NCBI GenBank assembly: GCA_030147225.1
Contig: JASLAI010000161.1
Coordinates: 1-8,453, forward strand
Reading direction: 5' to 3'
From: Planococcus sp. (in: firmicutes)
Lineage (GTDB): Bacteria; Bacillota; Bacilli; Bacillales_A; Planococcaceae
Length of the DNA: 8,453 nt
Below the pieces are notes generated by a model, which saw only the letters and a list, made by a program, of their open reading frames with translations, did no database searches and was not told the origin of the DNA. This document shows, piece after piece, positions 1 through 8,453 of this stretch; position 1 is the stretch's first letter, and each line of letters starts with the position of its first letter. A program made the position numbers and the translations under genes.

Positions 1-1296
1 GGCTTCTCCATTTGCTGCTTTTTCAAGGTATGTTGCCCACTCAAATGATACGATTTCAGCAGTTACGCCTACGTCAGCCAAATTCTTCTGAATGGCTTCT
101 GCCACTTTTTGGCCATCTGGCATATATGGACGCGGAACCGGCATTGCGTAAAGTTCCATTTCGAATCCGTCCGGGAATCCTGCTTCAGCCAATAATTCTT
201 TTGCACGTTCTGGATTGAAGTCATAGCCTTCAATGCTGTCATTATATCCGCTGATTACCGGCGGAATTGGGTTTTTTGCTACTTCAGCGCGGCCTTCGAA
301 GAATGCATCTACAAGCGCTTGCTTATCAATCGCATGGTTAAATGCTTGGCGTACTTTTGGATCATCGAAAGGTTCGCGAGTTACTGTCATACCTAAGTAA
401 CCAACGTTCATCGATGGACGTTCAAACAATTGAAGATTTTCATCTCCTTCAATCGTTGATGCATCTGAAGGTGTGATCCCATCGGCAAGATCAATTTCTC
501 CAGATAGTAAAGCATTTAAACGAGCTGAGTTATCTGGAATCGCACGGAATACGACTTGATCCAATTTCGGCTCATCTTCTACCCAATAATCTTCGAATTT
601 CTCGATTGTGATCGTATCGTTGCGTTTCCATTCAACAAATTTGAATGGGCCAGTTCCAACTGGCTTGTCGCCAAAAGCGTCGCCTGCTGATTCAAATGCA
701 GTTGGCGAGGCAATCGCAAATGGGCTCATTGCCAGGTTTTTAAGGAATGGCGCCTGTGGACGTTTCAACGTGAACGTAACTTCGTAATCGCCTGTTGCTT
801 CAACAGATTCGATCACATGCCCTTCGTCATCGCCATATCCACCGAACATAGAACCGTAATAAGGGTATTGTTCCCCATCACCGGCTGCCCAACGTTCAAA
901 GTTCTTTACTACTGCTTCTGCGTTGAAATCCGTATCATCGTGAAATTTAACGCCTTCTTCTAATGTGAAGGTATACGTCAATCCATCGTCAGAAGCTGTC
1001 CATTCAGAAGCCAATGCTGATTCAATTTCAGTATCCTGTTCACCAAAATTCACTAATGTATCAAAAATGTTTTTTGTGACTTTAAAAGATTCACCATCTG
1101 TGACGGTAATCGGATCAAGAGAAACCGAGTCGCCTCCACGTCCAAAGATCAATACTTTTTCTTCAGCGGAATCCCCTTCGCTTCCACTTTCGCCTTCGCT
1201 ATTTTCTGATGCATTATCAGAGCTGCAGCCATATAGAGCTGTAGATACTAATAAAAGCAGCAGAAATGCCCACGACAAGAATTTTTTCTTTCCCAC
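1..1296 (-). CDS. Peptide ABC transporter substrate-binding lipoprotein, DppA-like (C-terminus cut by window edge)
   Basis: This is the extracellular receptor of a peptide importer (solute-binding family 5), anchored to the outer face of the membrane. I translated it from a GTG at 1296 and the frame stays open to base 1, giving 432 residues. Family members are usually about 540, so roughly the last fifth is missing. Residues 1-24 are a lipoprotein signal: MGKKK, a hydrophobic run, and lipobox L21-Y22-G23-C24. Tyr at -2 is slightly unusual. A Ser/Glu/Asp/Gly-rich linker follows (about 25-46). Family segments include GTGPF (214-218), NVGYLG (297-302), VRQAFNHAID (315-324) and PRPYMPD (388-394), which resemble E. 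coli DppA as I remember it. A GGAGGGG Shine-Dalgarno lies at 1302-1308. The ATG two bases upstream of the GTG is out of frame and hits a stop after 16 codons. It lies 29 bases behind the second ATPase gene, so it is probably cotranscribed. The substrate (di- or oligopeptide) is inferred from similarity only. Confidence 0.93.
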   Translation of the reverse strand, partial: MGKKKFLSWAFLLLLLVSTALYGCSSDNASENSEGESGSEGDSAEEKVLIFGRGGDSVSLDPITVTDGESFKVTKNIFDTLVNFGEQDTEIESALASEWTASDDGLTYTFTLEEGVKFHDDTDFNAEAVVKNFERWAAGDGEQYPYYGSMFGGYGDDEGHVIESVEATGDYEVTFTLKRPQAPFLKNLAMSPFAIASPTAFESAGDAFGDKPVGTGPFKFVEWKRNDTITIEKFEDYWVEDEPKLDQVVFRAIPDNSARLNALLSGEIDLADGITPSDASTIEGDENLQLFERPSMNVGYLGMTVTREPFDDPKVRQAFNHAIDKQALVDAFFEGRAEVAKNPIPPVISGYNDSIEGYDFNPERAKELLAEAGFPDGFEMELYAMPVPRPYMPDGQKVAEAIQKNLADVGVTAEIVSFEWATYLEKAANGEA

Positions 1297-1325
1297 ATTA
1301 ACCCCTCCGTTTTTTCTATTTATTA

Positions 1326-2309
1326 TCATTGCGGCCTGGACTCTTCGTAAAGATGACAGGCTACAGAATGACCTTTCTCAACCTCAGCAAAAATCGGTAC
1401 GGCTTTAGAGCAAATATCCATTTTAAACGGACAGCGCGTATGGAACCTGCAGCCGCTCGGTGGATTTGCAGGGCTTGGTACATCTCCTGAAATGACAACT
1501 TCTTCCCGGACAAATTCCGGGTCCGGCACTGGTACCGCGGCCAATAACGCCTGCGTGTAAGGATGCAGCGGCTTTTCATATAAATCTTCCGTGTCAGCAA
1601 GTTCAGCCATTTGACCAAGATACATGACACCCACTCGGTCGCTGATGTGGCGCACTACCCCTAAATCATGGGCAATGAAAATATAAGTCAGCTTCAGATC
1701 TCGTTGAAGATCCTGCATCAGGTTCAATACCTGCGCCTGGATTGAGACATCAAGCGCTGATACGGGTTCGTCTGCAATAATCAATTTCGGATTTGTCATC
1801 AAAGCGCGCGCAATGCCGATGCGCTGCCGCTGCCCGCCGCTGAATTGATGTGGATAGCGTTTGGCATGGTAGCTGCTCAATCCGACAATCTCCAGGAACT
1901 CATGCACTTTCTTTTTACGCTCTTTCGGATCGCCAATTTCATGGACGTTAAGCGGTTCCATTAAAATCTTTTCAATCGTATGACGCGGATTCAATGAAGC
2001 ATAGGGATCTTGAAAGACCATTTGAATATCGCGACGTGCTTTTCGCATATCGTTATTTGATAGACTGGTTAATTCCTGCCCATCAAATGTAACGGTTCCT
2101 TCTGTCGGTTCCAAAAGACGCATGAGCATGCGTCCTGTAGTGGATTTTCCACATCCGGATTCCCCAACAATCCCGAGCGTTTCACCTTCTTGAACAGTAA
2201 ATGACACATCATCAACTGCTTTAACGTAATTGCTGACCTTCCCTAAAATACCTGATTTAATCGGAAAGTATTTTTTCAGCCCTTCAACTTTTAACAACGG
2301 TTCGGTCAT
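1326..2309 (-). CDS. Oligo/dipeptide ABC importer ATP-binding protein, DppF/OppF type
   Basis: This is one of the two cytoplasmic ATPases that power a peptide importer. From the ATG at 2309 it encodes 327 residues, normal for the family. It has Walker A GESGCGKS (49-56), Q-loop Q100, signature FSGGQ (156-160), Walker B LIIADE (176-181) and switch His214. The C-terminal oligopeptide-transporter domain contains HPYTQALL (about 249-256) and four cysteines, C287, C293, C300 and C318, placed like the [4Fe-4S] ligands reported for DppD-type ATPases. The frame is open further upstream, but the ATG at 2309 is preceded by a near-perfect AAGGAGGT at 8-base spacing and gives the usual N-terminus, [12 protein letters not shown]. 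Its first 26 bases overlap the end of the preceding ATPase gene, so translational coupling is likely. The binding-protein gene follows 29 bases later. The DppF/OppF assignment is secure at family level; the substrate is not determined. Confidence 0.95.
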   Translation of the reverse strand: MTEPLLKVEGLKKYFPIKSGILGKVSNYVKAVDDVSFTVQEGETLGIVGESGCGKSTTGRMLMRLLEPTEGTVTFDGQELTSLSNNDMRKARRDIQMVFQDPYASLNPRHTIEKILMEPLNVHEIGDPKERKKKVHEFLEIVGLSSYHAKRYPHQFSGGQRQRIGIARALMTNPKLIIADEPVSALDVSIQAQVLNLMQDLQRDLKLTYIFIAHDLGVVRHISDRVGVMYLGQMAELADTEDLYEKPLHPYTQALLAAVPVPDPEFVREEVVISGDVPSPANPPSGCRFHTRCPFKMDICSKAVPIFAEVEKGHSVACHLYEESRPQ

Positions 2310-3303
2310 GAGACTGTACCTCCTTCGGATCAAATAGGAAACAGCGGGTTTTGTGGTCATCCGCCGTCTGGTACAGTTCCGGGTTTTCCCCTATGCAGCG
2401 GTCGAATGCAAATTCACAACGGGCCGCAAACTTACAGCCTGTTTTAATTGTGCCAGGCTTCGGCACGTTTCCTGGAATCGAATACAGACGTTCTTTTTTA
2501 AAGCGCATGTCTGGAACCGATTCCAGCAAGCCTCTCGTGTAGGGATGCTGCGGGTCATTAAAAATTGTATGGACCGGACCTTCCTCAACCACTTTACCTG
2601 CATACATGACAACTACCCGTTCGCAGGTTTCAGCTACTACCCCTAAATCATGGGTAATCAGCAGGACTGCTGTATTCAGGCGTTCATTTAAGTTTTTGAT
2701 CAGTTTCAAAATTTGCGACTGAATGGTTACATCCAGTGCGGTTGTTGGTTCGTCGGCTATCAAGACTTTCGGATCGCACAGCAGCGCCATAGCAATCATG
2801 ACCCGCTGGCGCATCCCTCCTGACAATTGATGCGGATACTCCTTCATCAAACCCTCTGGCCGCGGCAAACCGACCAGCTTCATCATTTCGATGGCGCGTT
2901 CCTGAATCTGTTTCTTAGACCAGTCCCGTTTGTGTATCTTAATCGCTTCGCGAAGTTGATCGCCGATTGTAAACAACGGATTTAACGAAGTCATCGGTTC
3001 CTGGAAAATCATTGCAATGTCATTGCCTCTGATTTCTCTCATTTTTTTCTCGGATAATTTCGTTAAATCTTTATCCTGAAATAAAATTTCTCCACCAGTA
3101 ATTTTCCCTGGAGGACTTGGTACCAATCCCATTATGGACAGGGAAGTGACACTTTTACCGCACCCGGATTCACCGACAATGCCAAGTACTTCACCTTCCC
3201 GTATGTGAAAATTTACATTATCTACTGCTGGTATCTCCCCGTCATCTGTGAAAAAGGATGTTTTCAAACCTTTAACATCTAAGATGGTTTTGCGTTCATT
3301 CAT
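2284..3303 (-). CDS. Oligo/dipeptide ABC importer ATP-binding protein, DppD/OppD type
   Basis: This is the first gene of the peptide-import operon and encodes the partner ATPase of the DppF/OppF-type protein. The product has 339 residues from the ATG at 3303. It shows Walker A GESGCGKS (44-51), Q-loop Q101, signature LSGGM (160-164), Walker B VLIADE (180-185) and switch His218. The C-terminal domain has HPYTRGLL (about 253-260), the [10 protein letters not shown] stretch typical of OppD/DppD, and cysteines C290, C296, C303 and C321, which would suit an iron-sulfur cluster. The start is chosen over a TTG at 3324 because AAGGGGGAG precedes the ATG at 4-base spacing and [13 protein letters not shown] is a normal N-terminus. 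A sigma-A-type promoter and a possible CodY site lie just upstream. The end overlaps the next gene by 26 bases. Family assignment is firm; peptide specificity is unknown. Confidence 0.95.
   Translation of the reverse strand: MNERKTILDVKGLKTSFFTDDGEIPAVDNVNFHIREGEVLGIVGESGCGKSVTSLSIMGLVPSPPGKITGGEILFQDKDLTKLSEKKMREIRGNDIAMIFQEPMTSLNPLFTIGDQLREAIKIHKRDWSKKQIQERAIEMMKLVGLPRPEGLMKEYPHQLSGGMRQRVMIAMALLCDPKVLIADEPTTALDVTIQSQILKLIKNLNERLNTAVLLITHDLGVVAETCERVVVMYAGKVVEEGPVHTIFNDPQHPYTRGLLESVPDMRFKKERLYSIPGNVPKPGTIKTGCKFAARCEFAFDRCIGENPELYQTADDHKTRCFLFDPKEVQSHDRTVVKS
2318..2325 (-). promoter_or_regulatory. Strong Shine-Dalgarno of the DppF/OppF-type gene, inside the upstream gene
   Basis: AAGGAGGT, complementary to the anti-Shine-Dalgarno end of 16S rRNA, lies 8 bases before the ATG at 2309 and inside the last codons of the upstream ATPase gene. 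It decides between the ATG at 2309 and the longer open frame beginning at 2360. Confidence 0.85.
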
Positions 3304-3327
3304 GATGCTCCCCCTTTTGCACAAAAA

Positions 3328-3342
3328 ATGATTCAGAACATT
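3328..3342 (-). promoter_or_regulatory. Possible CodY-binding site overlapping the early transcribed region
   Basis: On the minus strand the 15-mer AATGTTCTGAATCAT matches the CodY consensus AATTTTCWGAAAATT at 11 of 15 positions, including the central TTCTGAA. It begins about 6 bases downstream of the predicted transcription start of the peptide-import operon. CodY commonly represses peptide transport genes in low-GC Gram-positives when branched-chain amino acids and GTP are plentiful. With four mismatches this is suggestive only. Confidence 0.35.
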
Positions 3343-3354
3343 CTCCTTCTTTTA

Positions 3355-3382
3355 ATTATACGTAATATTATTATTAATGCAA
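3355..3382 (-). promoter_or_regulatory. Sigma-A-type promoter of the peptide-import operon
   Basis: Read on the minus strand, the -35 is TTGCAT (3377-3382) and the -10 is a perfect TATAAT (3355-3360), separated by a 16-base AT-rich spacer. The predicted transcription start is near 3348, leaving a leader of about 45 bases before the ATG at 3303. The promoter sits just after the terminator of the upstream exporter gene, so the operon looks like an independent transcription unit. Confidence 0.75.
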
Positions 3383-3419
3383 TATCTCTTTTTGAATATG
3401 CTGGAAGTTGCGGCTATAG

Positions 3420-3449
3420 AAAAAGAGCCTCCAAAATATTGGAGGCTCT
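3420..3449 (-). terminator. Intrinsic terminator of the ABC exporter gene
   Basis: An 11-bp perfect stem (3424-3434 paired with 3439-3449, containing GAGCCTCC) closes on a 4-base AATA loop and is followed on the minus strand by TTTT and then C. It starts 8 bases after the exporter stop codon. The other strand has no T-run beyond the stem, so it probably works in the minus direction only. Confidence 0.9.
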
Positions 3450-3457
3450 AAAAATGA

Positions 3458-5203
3458 TCAATTAAAATGCTGTACCTGGAACAGATTATAATAGACACCT
3501 TGCTGTTTCATCAGTTCATTATGTGTGCCACTTTCAGAAAGCTTGCCGTGGTCAATTACGAGAATCTGGTCTGCATGTGTAATAGTTGAAAGACGGTGTG
3601 CAACGATAAGAGTCGTCCGGTCATGCGCCAGACGTTCCAACGAATCCTGGATCAGCGCCTCGCTCTCAAGGTCAAGAGCAGAAGTCGCTTCATCCAGAAT
3701 AAGAATTGGCGGATTCTTCAAAAATACCCGTGCAATCGCTATCCGCTGTTTCTGGCCACCCGACAACTTCACTCCACGTTCGCCGACTTTCGTGTCATAG
3801 CCTTCAGACAGCTCGGAAATGAATTCATGGGCATTGGCAGCTTTTGCCGCAGCAATTACTTCTTCATCTGTTGCTCCTGGTTTCCCCATTAGGATATTTG
3901 CTTTCACCGAATCACTGAAAAGAATAGAATCCTGGAGAACCAGACCGATCTGGTCTCGCAATGTATGAGTGGTTACATCGCGCAAATCGTGGTCATCCAT
4001 GTAGATACTGCCGCTAGTGACGTCATAAAACCGTGGAATCAACGAAACGATGGTGGATTTTCCGCCGCCACTCATTCCGACAAAAGCAACAGTTTCTCCT
4101 GGTTTAACAGTGAAGTTCAAGTCTGACAGCACTTCCGTACCGCCGTCATTGTAATGAAAAGAAACGTCACGGAATTCCAATTTCCCGTCAACAACTTTTA
4201 GATCATGTGCTTTTTCTTTATCCGTTACATCATAGTCTTCATCGATCAACTCGAAAACACGGTCCATGGAAGCCAAAGACTGCACTAAAGTCGTCGAAGA
4301 ATTGACCAAACGACGCAGTGGGTTGTAAAGGCGTTCAATATATGCGATAAATGCCACCATCGTACCGAGTGTCAAATTTCCTTGGATGACTTGGTAACCG
4401 GCATAACCGATCACCAGCAGCGGAGCAACATCTGTGATGGTATTCACTACTGCAAATGCTTTGGCATTCCATTTTGTATGGTCGATAGCCTTTTCCAGAA
4501 ACTGATCATTGGTATCATTGAAAATTTTCTGCTCATGCTTTTCAAGCGCAAAACTTTTAATGATGCTCATCCCTTGCACGCGTTCGTGCAGATAACTTTG
4601 GACATTCGCCAAAGCCTGCGAGCGTTCGCGTGTCAGGTCGCGCAGTCTGCCAAAGAAATATTTGACGCTGAATGCATAGAAAGGAAACGCCAACAAGGCA
4701 ACAATGGTCAAGGAGACATCCATTGTCAGCATAATGACAATCGCAATGAGTATCGTCGCCAGATCAAGCCAGACGTTCATCAATCCGATCATGACAAAGT
4801 TTTTGGTCTGTTCCACATCGTTGATAATCCGCGAAATGATTTCTCCAGCCCGTGTGTTGGCGTAATAGCGCAAACTCAAGCGCTGCAGATGGCCATAAAG
4901 AAAGCCCCGGATATCATAAAGGATTTTATTGCTGACATATTGTGCGTAGTACTGACGATAATATTCAATTGGCGGACGCAACAGGAAGAAAACGATTGCG
5001 GTTCCTCCGAGCCAGAGATACAATTGTTCCAGTTTTTCTGCATTTGACAGGGCATCTGCTCCAATAATGTCATCAATGACGATCTTAATCAGCAACGGGA
5101 TAAAAAGCGGAATCGCGAATTTGAATATCCCGATGAAGATCGTCAGCGCAATCTGCCAGTAATACGGTTTGACAAATTGCATATAGCGTTTCATACTGCT
5201 CAA
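3458..5203 (-). CDS. ygaD: ABC exporter half-transporter (transmembrane domain fused to ATPase), YgaD type
   Basis: This is a type IV ABC exporter half-molecule, expected to act as a dimer in the cytoplasmic membrane and to export lipids, drugs or peptides; the cargo is unknown. From a TTG at 5203 it has 581 residues, full length for the family. The transmembrane region covers about 15-300 with hydrophobic segments near 16-48, 62-77, 140-182 and 250-290. The ATPase has Walker A GMSGGGKS (376-383), Q424, signature LSGGQ (480-484), Walker B LILDE (501-505) and His536. The frame is also open to a GTG at 5212 and an ATG lies at 5194. TTG is preferred because GGAG sits 8 bases before it and overlaps the GTG. 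It follows the DUF402 gene, as ygaD follows ygaC in B. subtilis as I recall. I see no promoter between that gene's terminator and this start, so expression may depend on read-through. Confidence 0.9.
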   Translation of the reverse strand: MSSMKRYMQFVKPYYWQIALTIFIGIFKFAIPLFIPLLIKIVIDDIIGADALSNAEKLEQLYLWLGGTAIVFFLLRPPIEYYRQYYAQYVSNKILYDIRGFLYGHLQRLSLRYYANTRAGEIISRIINDVEQTKNFVMIGLMNVWLDLATILIAIVIMLTMDVSLTIVALLAFPFYAFSVKYFFGRLRDLTRERSQALANVQSYLHERVQGMSIIKSFALEKHEQKIFNDTNDQFLEKAIDHTKWNAKAFAVVNTITDVAPLLVIGYAGYQVIQGNLTLGTMVAFIAYIERLYNPLRRLVNSSTTLVQSLASMDRVFELIDEDYDVTDKEKAHDLKVVDGKLEFRDVSFHYNDGGTEVLSDLNFTVKPGETVAFVGMSGGGKSTIVSLIPRFYDVTSGSIYMDDHDLRDVTTHTLRDQIGLVLQDSILFSDSVKANILMGKPGATDEEVIAAAKAANAHEFISELSEGYDTKVGERGVKLSGGQKQRIAIARVFLKNPPILILDEATSALDLESEALIQDSLERLAHDRTTLIVAHRLSTITHADQILVIDHGKLSESGTHNELMKQQGVYYNLFQVQHFN

Positions 5204-5211
5204 AATTTTCA

Positions 5212-5215
5212 CTCC
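5212..5215 (-). promoter_or_regulatory. Shine-Dalgarno supporting a TTG start for the exporter
   Basis: GGAG lies 8 bases upstream of the TTG at 5203, an ideal spacing. The same bases overlap the alternative GTG codon at 5212 and are 17 bases from the ATG at 5194, which makes those two starts less likely. The distinction changes only the first few residues. Confidence 0.55.
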
Positions 5216-5224
5216 ATTCTATTC

Positions 5225-5258
5225 AAAACGAAAAACCTGTTGGCCAGCAACAGGTTTT
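5225..5258 (-). terminator. Intrinsic terminator just after the DUF402 phosphatase gene
   Basis: An 11-bp stem (5232-5242 with 5248-5258, AAAACCTGTTG and its complement) closes on a 5-base loop and is followed on the minus strand by T, CG and TTTT. The stem starts only 4 bases after the TAA at 5263-5265, and the exporter start lies about 20 bases beyond the T-run. It could reduce or modulate exporter expression instead of ending the operon outright. Confidence 0.85.
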
Positions 5259-5262
5259 CATT

Positions 5263-5808
5263 TTAATCACGAATCCGGTTCAGTCTATGAAATTCATAGC
5301 GGTTCGTCCATACTTCGATAAAGTCCTGGGCAAACGGCCCCCTGCGCTGTTTTATCCAGCCAATTAATTTCTCCACATTTCGGTGAAGAATCTGATCAAT
5401 TACTTCAGGATAACCCATCTGCCGCTTATGGTCTTCATATTCGTCTTCATCCAACAGCGTGTACGACATGTCTGGAAACACTTTTACATCCAAGTCATAA
5501 TCGATGTACTTCAACGAGCCATTATTATAGACGAATGGAGAACTGACATTGCAATAATAATAAACACCGTCGTCTCGGAGCATACAGATGATGTTGAACC
5601 AATGCTCTGCGTGAAAATAACAGATTGACGGTTCGCGCGTCAACCAGGTTCGGCCATCGGATTCTGTCACCAGCGTCCGTTCATTTGCACCAATTACAAT
5701 ATTATTCGTACCTTTCAGTACAGTTGTTTCCTGCCAGACACGGTGGATTCGGCCGTTGTGTTTATAACTGTGGATTTGGATCGTTTCACCCTCCGCAGGA
5801 ATCGCCAT
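5263..5808 (-). CDS. ygaC: Nucleoside tri-/diphosphatase, DUF402 family (Ntdp/YgaC)
   Basis: This cytoplasmic enzyme is predicted to hydrolyse nucleoside tri- and diphosphates in a metal-dependent way, as described for the Staphylococcus aureus family member. The protein has 181 residues, matching the family's usual 176-180. All residues I remember as annotated for the family are in register: general acid/base R23 (in IHR), and metal ligands N87 (YYYCNVSSP), D103, D105 and D107 (the YIDYDLDV segment), D120 and E123. A conserved aromatic-rich W70-Y85 region and a basic C-terminus follow. The ATG at 5808 has AAGGTGG at 8-base spacing. An extended -10 promoter lies about 50 bases upstream, so it is probably the first gene of a unit that includes the exporter. 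The fabL gene lies about 100 bases upstream and the exporter about 60 bases downstream. Family assignment is strong; the in vivo substrate is not known from sequence. Confidence 0.92.
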   Translation of the reverse strand: MAIPAEGETIQIHSYKHNGRIHRVWQETTVLKGTNNIVIGANERTLVTESDGRTWLTREPSICYFHAEHWFNIICMLRDDGVYYYCNVSSPFVYNNGSLKYIDYDLDVKVFPDMSYTLLDEDEYEDHKRQMGYPEVIDQILHRNVEKLIGWIKQRRGPFAQDFIEVWTNRYEFHRLNRIRD

Positions 5809-5857
5809 GTACTATCCCACCTTCTTGTCTAAGCCTTTGTTTATCTGCTATTTCAGT

Positions 5858-5866
5858 ATTATATCA
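5858..5866 (-). promoter_or_regulatory. Extended -10 promoter ahead of the DUF402 phosphatase gene
   Basis: On the minus strand, TGATATAAT is a perfect TGn-TATAAT extended -10. No good -35 lies at 16-18 bases upstream, but extended -10 promoters can work without one. The predicted start near 5851 leaves a leader of about 43 bases before the ATG at 5808. This separates the phosphatase gene from mutY-fabL transcription, although no terminator is visible after fabL. Confidence 0.6.
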
Positions 5867-5911
5867 ATCAATTCTGAAAACATACAGCAATAAGGCGGAA
5901 GGACCAAAGGA

Positions 5912-7710
<1,799 letters not shown>

Positions 7711-7722
7711 CTTCTCTAATTT

Positions 7723-7738
7723 AATGGGAATTGCCTCC
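7723..7738 (-). promoter_or_regulatory. GGAGG plus ATT: possible non-canonical mutY start region
   Basis: GGAGG at 7734-7738 is followed 8 bases later by ATT at 7723-7725, in frame with mutY. The same GGAGG is 23 bases from the ATG at 7710, too far for normal use. Either the ATT is used, or the ATG is read with a weak site. Confidence 0.35.
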
Positions 7739-7799
7739 GTTCAGCTTGATTATTCCAGTGCTATTTCGGGTATATATGTAAGCAGGGAATAAGTTTATT

Positions 7800-7828
7800 T
7801 TATCAAAATTTTTCAGTTCCCTTATAAA
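7800..7828 (+). promoter_or_regulatory. Tentative promoter of the yfhP-like gene
   Basis: TATAAA at 7823-7828 (5 of 6 to the -10 consensus) has TTATCA at 7800-7805 (4 of 6 to the -35) at 17-base spacing, in a very AT-rich divergent spacer. The predicted start near 7835 leaves a leader of about 23 bases. No clear promoter for mutY was found in the same spacer; a TGG-AATAAT near 7749-7757 on the minus strand is a weak candidate. Confidence 0.3.
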
Positions 7829-7857
7829 TTTAACTTCTTTAGAAAGGGGATGAGGCA

Positions 7858-8453
7858 ATGGATACAGGGACTCATATTGTGATGGGCATTGCCCTTGGCG
7901 GCATTGCAATGGCCGATCCGGCCGTCGCCAGCCATCCCGCCACCATGACAGCTGTCGTATCTGGTGTCATCATCGGTTCATTGGCGCCAGACGTTGATAC
8001 AGTATTGAAACTTCGTGACAACGCGGTTTATATTCGACACCACCGCGGGGCTACACATTCGATTCCTGCGGTGTTGCTTTGGCCATTATTGATAGCTGGA
8101 GCATTATCTTTTGTTTTTCCAGAAGCCAATTTGCTTCATTTATGGCTTTGGACATTTTTAGCTGTCTTTATGCACGTGTTCGTCGACATTTTCAATTCGT
8201 ACGGCACACAGGCTCTCAGGCCGTTTTCCAACCGCTGGGTTGCCCTTGGGGTCATCAATACATTCGACCCGATCATTTTCGGAGCTCATGTAGTGGCGTT
8301 GATGATTTGGGCATTTGGTGCTGACCCGATTTTAACTATCAGCATCCTTTATGTTGCCATGTTCTTCTACTACATTGCAAGATTTGCAGTACAGGCAGCC
8401 ATCATCAAAGCCGTCCGCAATACCATCCCTGGAGCCACAGATGTTTTTGTAGC
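7858..8453 (+). CDS. yfhP: YfhP-like membrane metal-dependent hydrolase (YdjM/LexA-binding family), C-terminus cut by window edge
   Basis: This is a multi-pass membrane protein of the YdjM-type 'metal-dependent hydrolase' family, whose reaction is not established. The 198 residues seen run off the right edge; B. subtilis YfhP is about 327, so some 40% is missing. Candidate metal ligands are well kept: H6 in MDTGTH, D45 and D47 in LAPDVD, H61, H62 and H67 in RHHRGATHS, H106 and D110 in HVFVD, and D137 in NTFDP. Hydrophobic segments lie near 29-42, 69-87, 92-110, 139-154 and 158-175. GGGGATGAGG precedes the ATG at 7858. It is transcribed divergently from mutY across 147 bases. I recall B. subtilis YfhP being proposed as a negative regulator of the neighbouring mutY and fabL genes; nothing in this sequence tests that. 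Confidence 0.88.
   Translation, partial: MDTGTHIVMGIALGGIAMADPAVASHPATMTAVVSGVIIGSLAPDVDTVLKLRDNAVYIRHHRGATHSIPAVLLWPLLIAGALSFVFPEANLLHLWLWTFLAVFMHVFVDIFNSYGTQALRPFSNRWVALGVINTFDPIIFGAHVVALMIWAFGADPILTISILYVAMFFYYIARFAVQAAIIKAVRNTIPGATDVFV

Noticed and set aside
965..1408. A 147-codon + strand frame across the binding-protein start and the end of the second ATPase
   Set aside because: It is antisense to two confidently identified genes and the spacer between them, and shows no family resemblance.
3340..3352. A two-codon ATG-TTC-TGA mini-frame after AAGGAG in the peptide-operon leader
   Set aside because: AAGGAG is only one or two bases from the ATG, too close for initiation. The bases are better explained as part of the leader or the CodY-like site.
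4382..5047. A 221-codon open frame on the + strand inside the exporter gene
   Set aside because: It is exactly antisense to the well-supported transmembrane domain of the exporter, has no ribosome binding site or recognisable domain, and its composition is what the complement of a membrane-protein gene gives.
7721..7909. A 62-codon minus-strand frame ending 10 bases before the mutY ATG, considered as a leader peptide
   Set aside because: More than a quarter of it is antisense to the start of the yfhP-like gene, it has no good start site, and the low-complexity product suggests chance. It would matter only if a mutY promoter were mapped upstream of 7909.

Overview
The window reads as a chromosomal, mostly housekeeping stretch from a Gram-positive Bacillota, most likely a member of the Bacillales near Planococcus or other Planococcaceae. 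The reasons are Shine-Dalgarno sequences ahead of most genes (AAGGAGGT ahead of the second peptide-transport ATPase), GTG and TTG starts, sigma-A-type promoters, intrinsic terminators, and a gene order that follows the Bacillus subtilis block yfhP / yfhQ(mutY) / fabL / ygaC / ygaD as I remember it. The genus is an inference and was not tested.

Layout, from the right edge leftwards. The yfhP-like membrane protein (7858 to the right edge, + strand, truncated) is divergent from everything else. Across a 147-base spacer, on the minus strand, lies mutY (adenine DNA glycosylase, oxidative-damage repair), followed two bases later by fabL (enoyl-ACP reductase III, fatty-acid synthesis). After about 100 bases with an extended -10 promoter comes a DUF402 nucleoside tri-/diphosphatase (ygaC type) with all the expected metal ligands. 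A strong hairpin terminator starts 4 bases after its stop codon. Then comes a full-length half-size ABC exporter (ygaD type) with its own downstream terminator.

The left 3.3 kb is a separate peptide-import operon, also on the minus strand. It has a good sigma-A promoter, a possible CodY site at the transcription start, two oligo/dipeptide ATPases (DppD/OppD and DppF/OppF type, overlapping by 26 bases), and a DppA-like lipoprotein binding protein cut by the left edge. The order ATPase-ATPase-binding protein resembles the B. subtilis app operon, so the two permease genes are expected just beyond the left edge.

The five repair, lipid, nucleotide and efflux genes appear to be linked by conserved chromosomal position more than by one pathway. 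The import operon is a functional unit: lipoprotein capture outside, permeases in the membrane (unseen), and two ATPases inside. I found no mobile element, CRISPR array, RNA gene or clearly novel system. The points worth a second look are small ones: start-codon choices (a possible AUU start for mutY, a TTG start for the exporter, an out-of-frame ATG at the binding protein), a terminator close enough to a stop codon to be read through, the CodY-like site, the matching cysteine quartets in both import ATPases, and the absence of sspE from the block.
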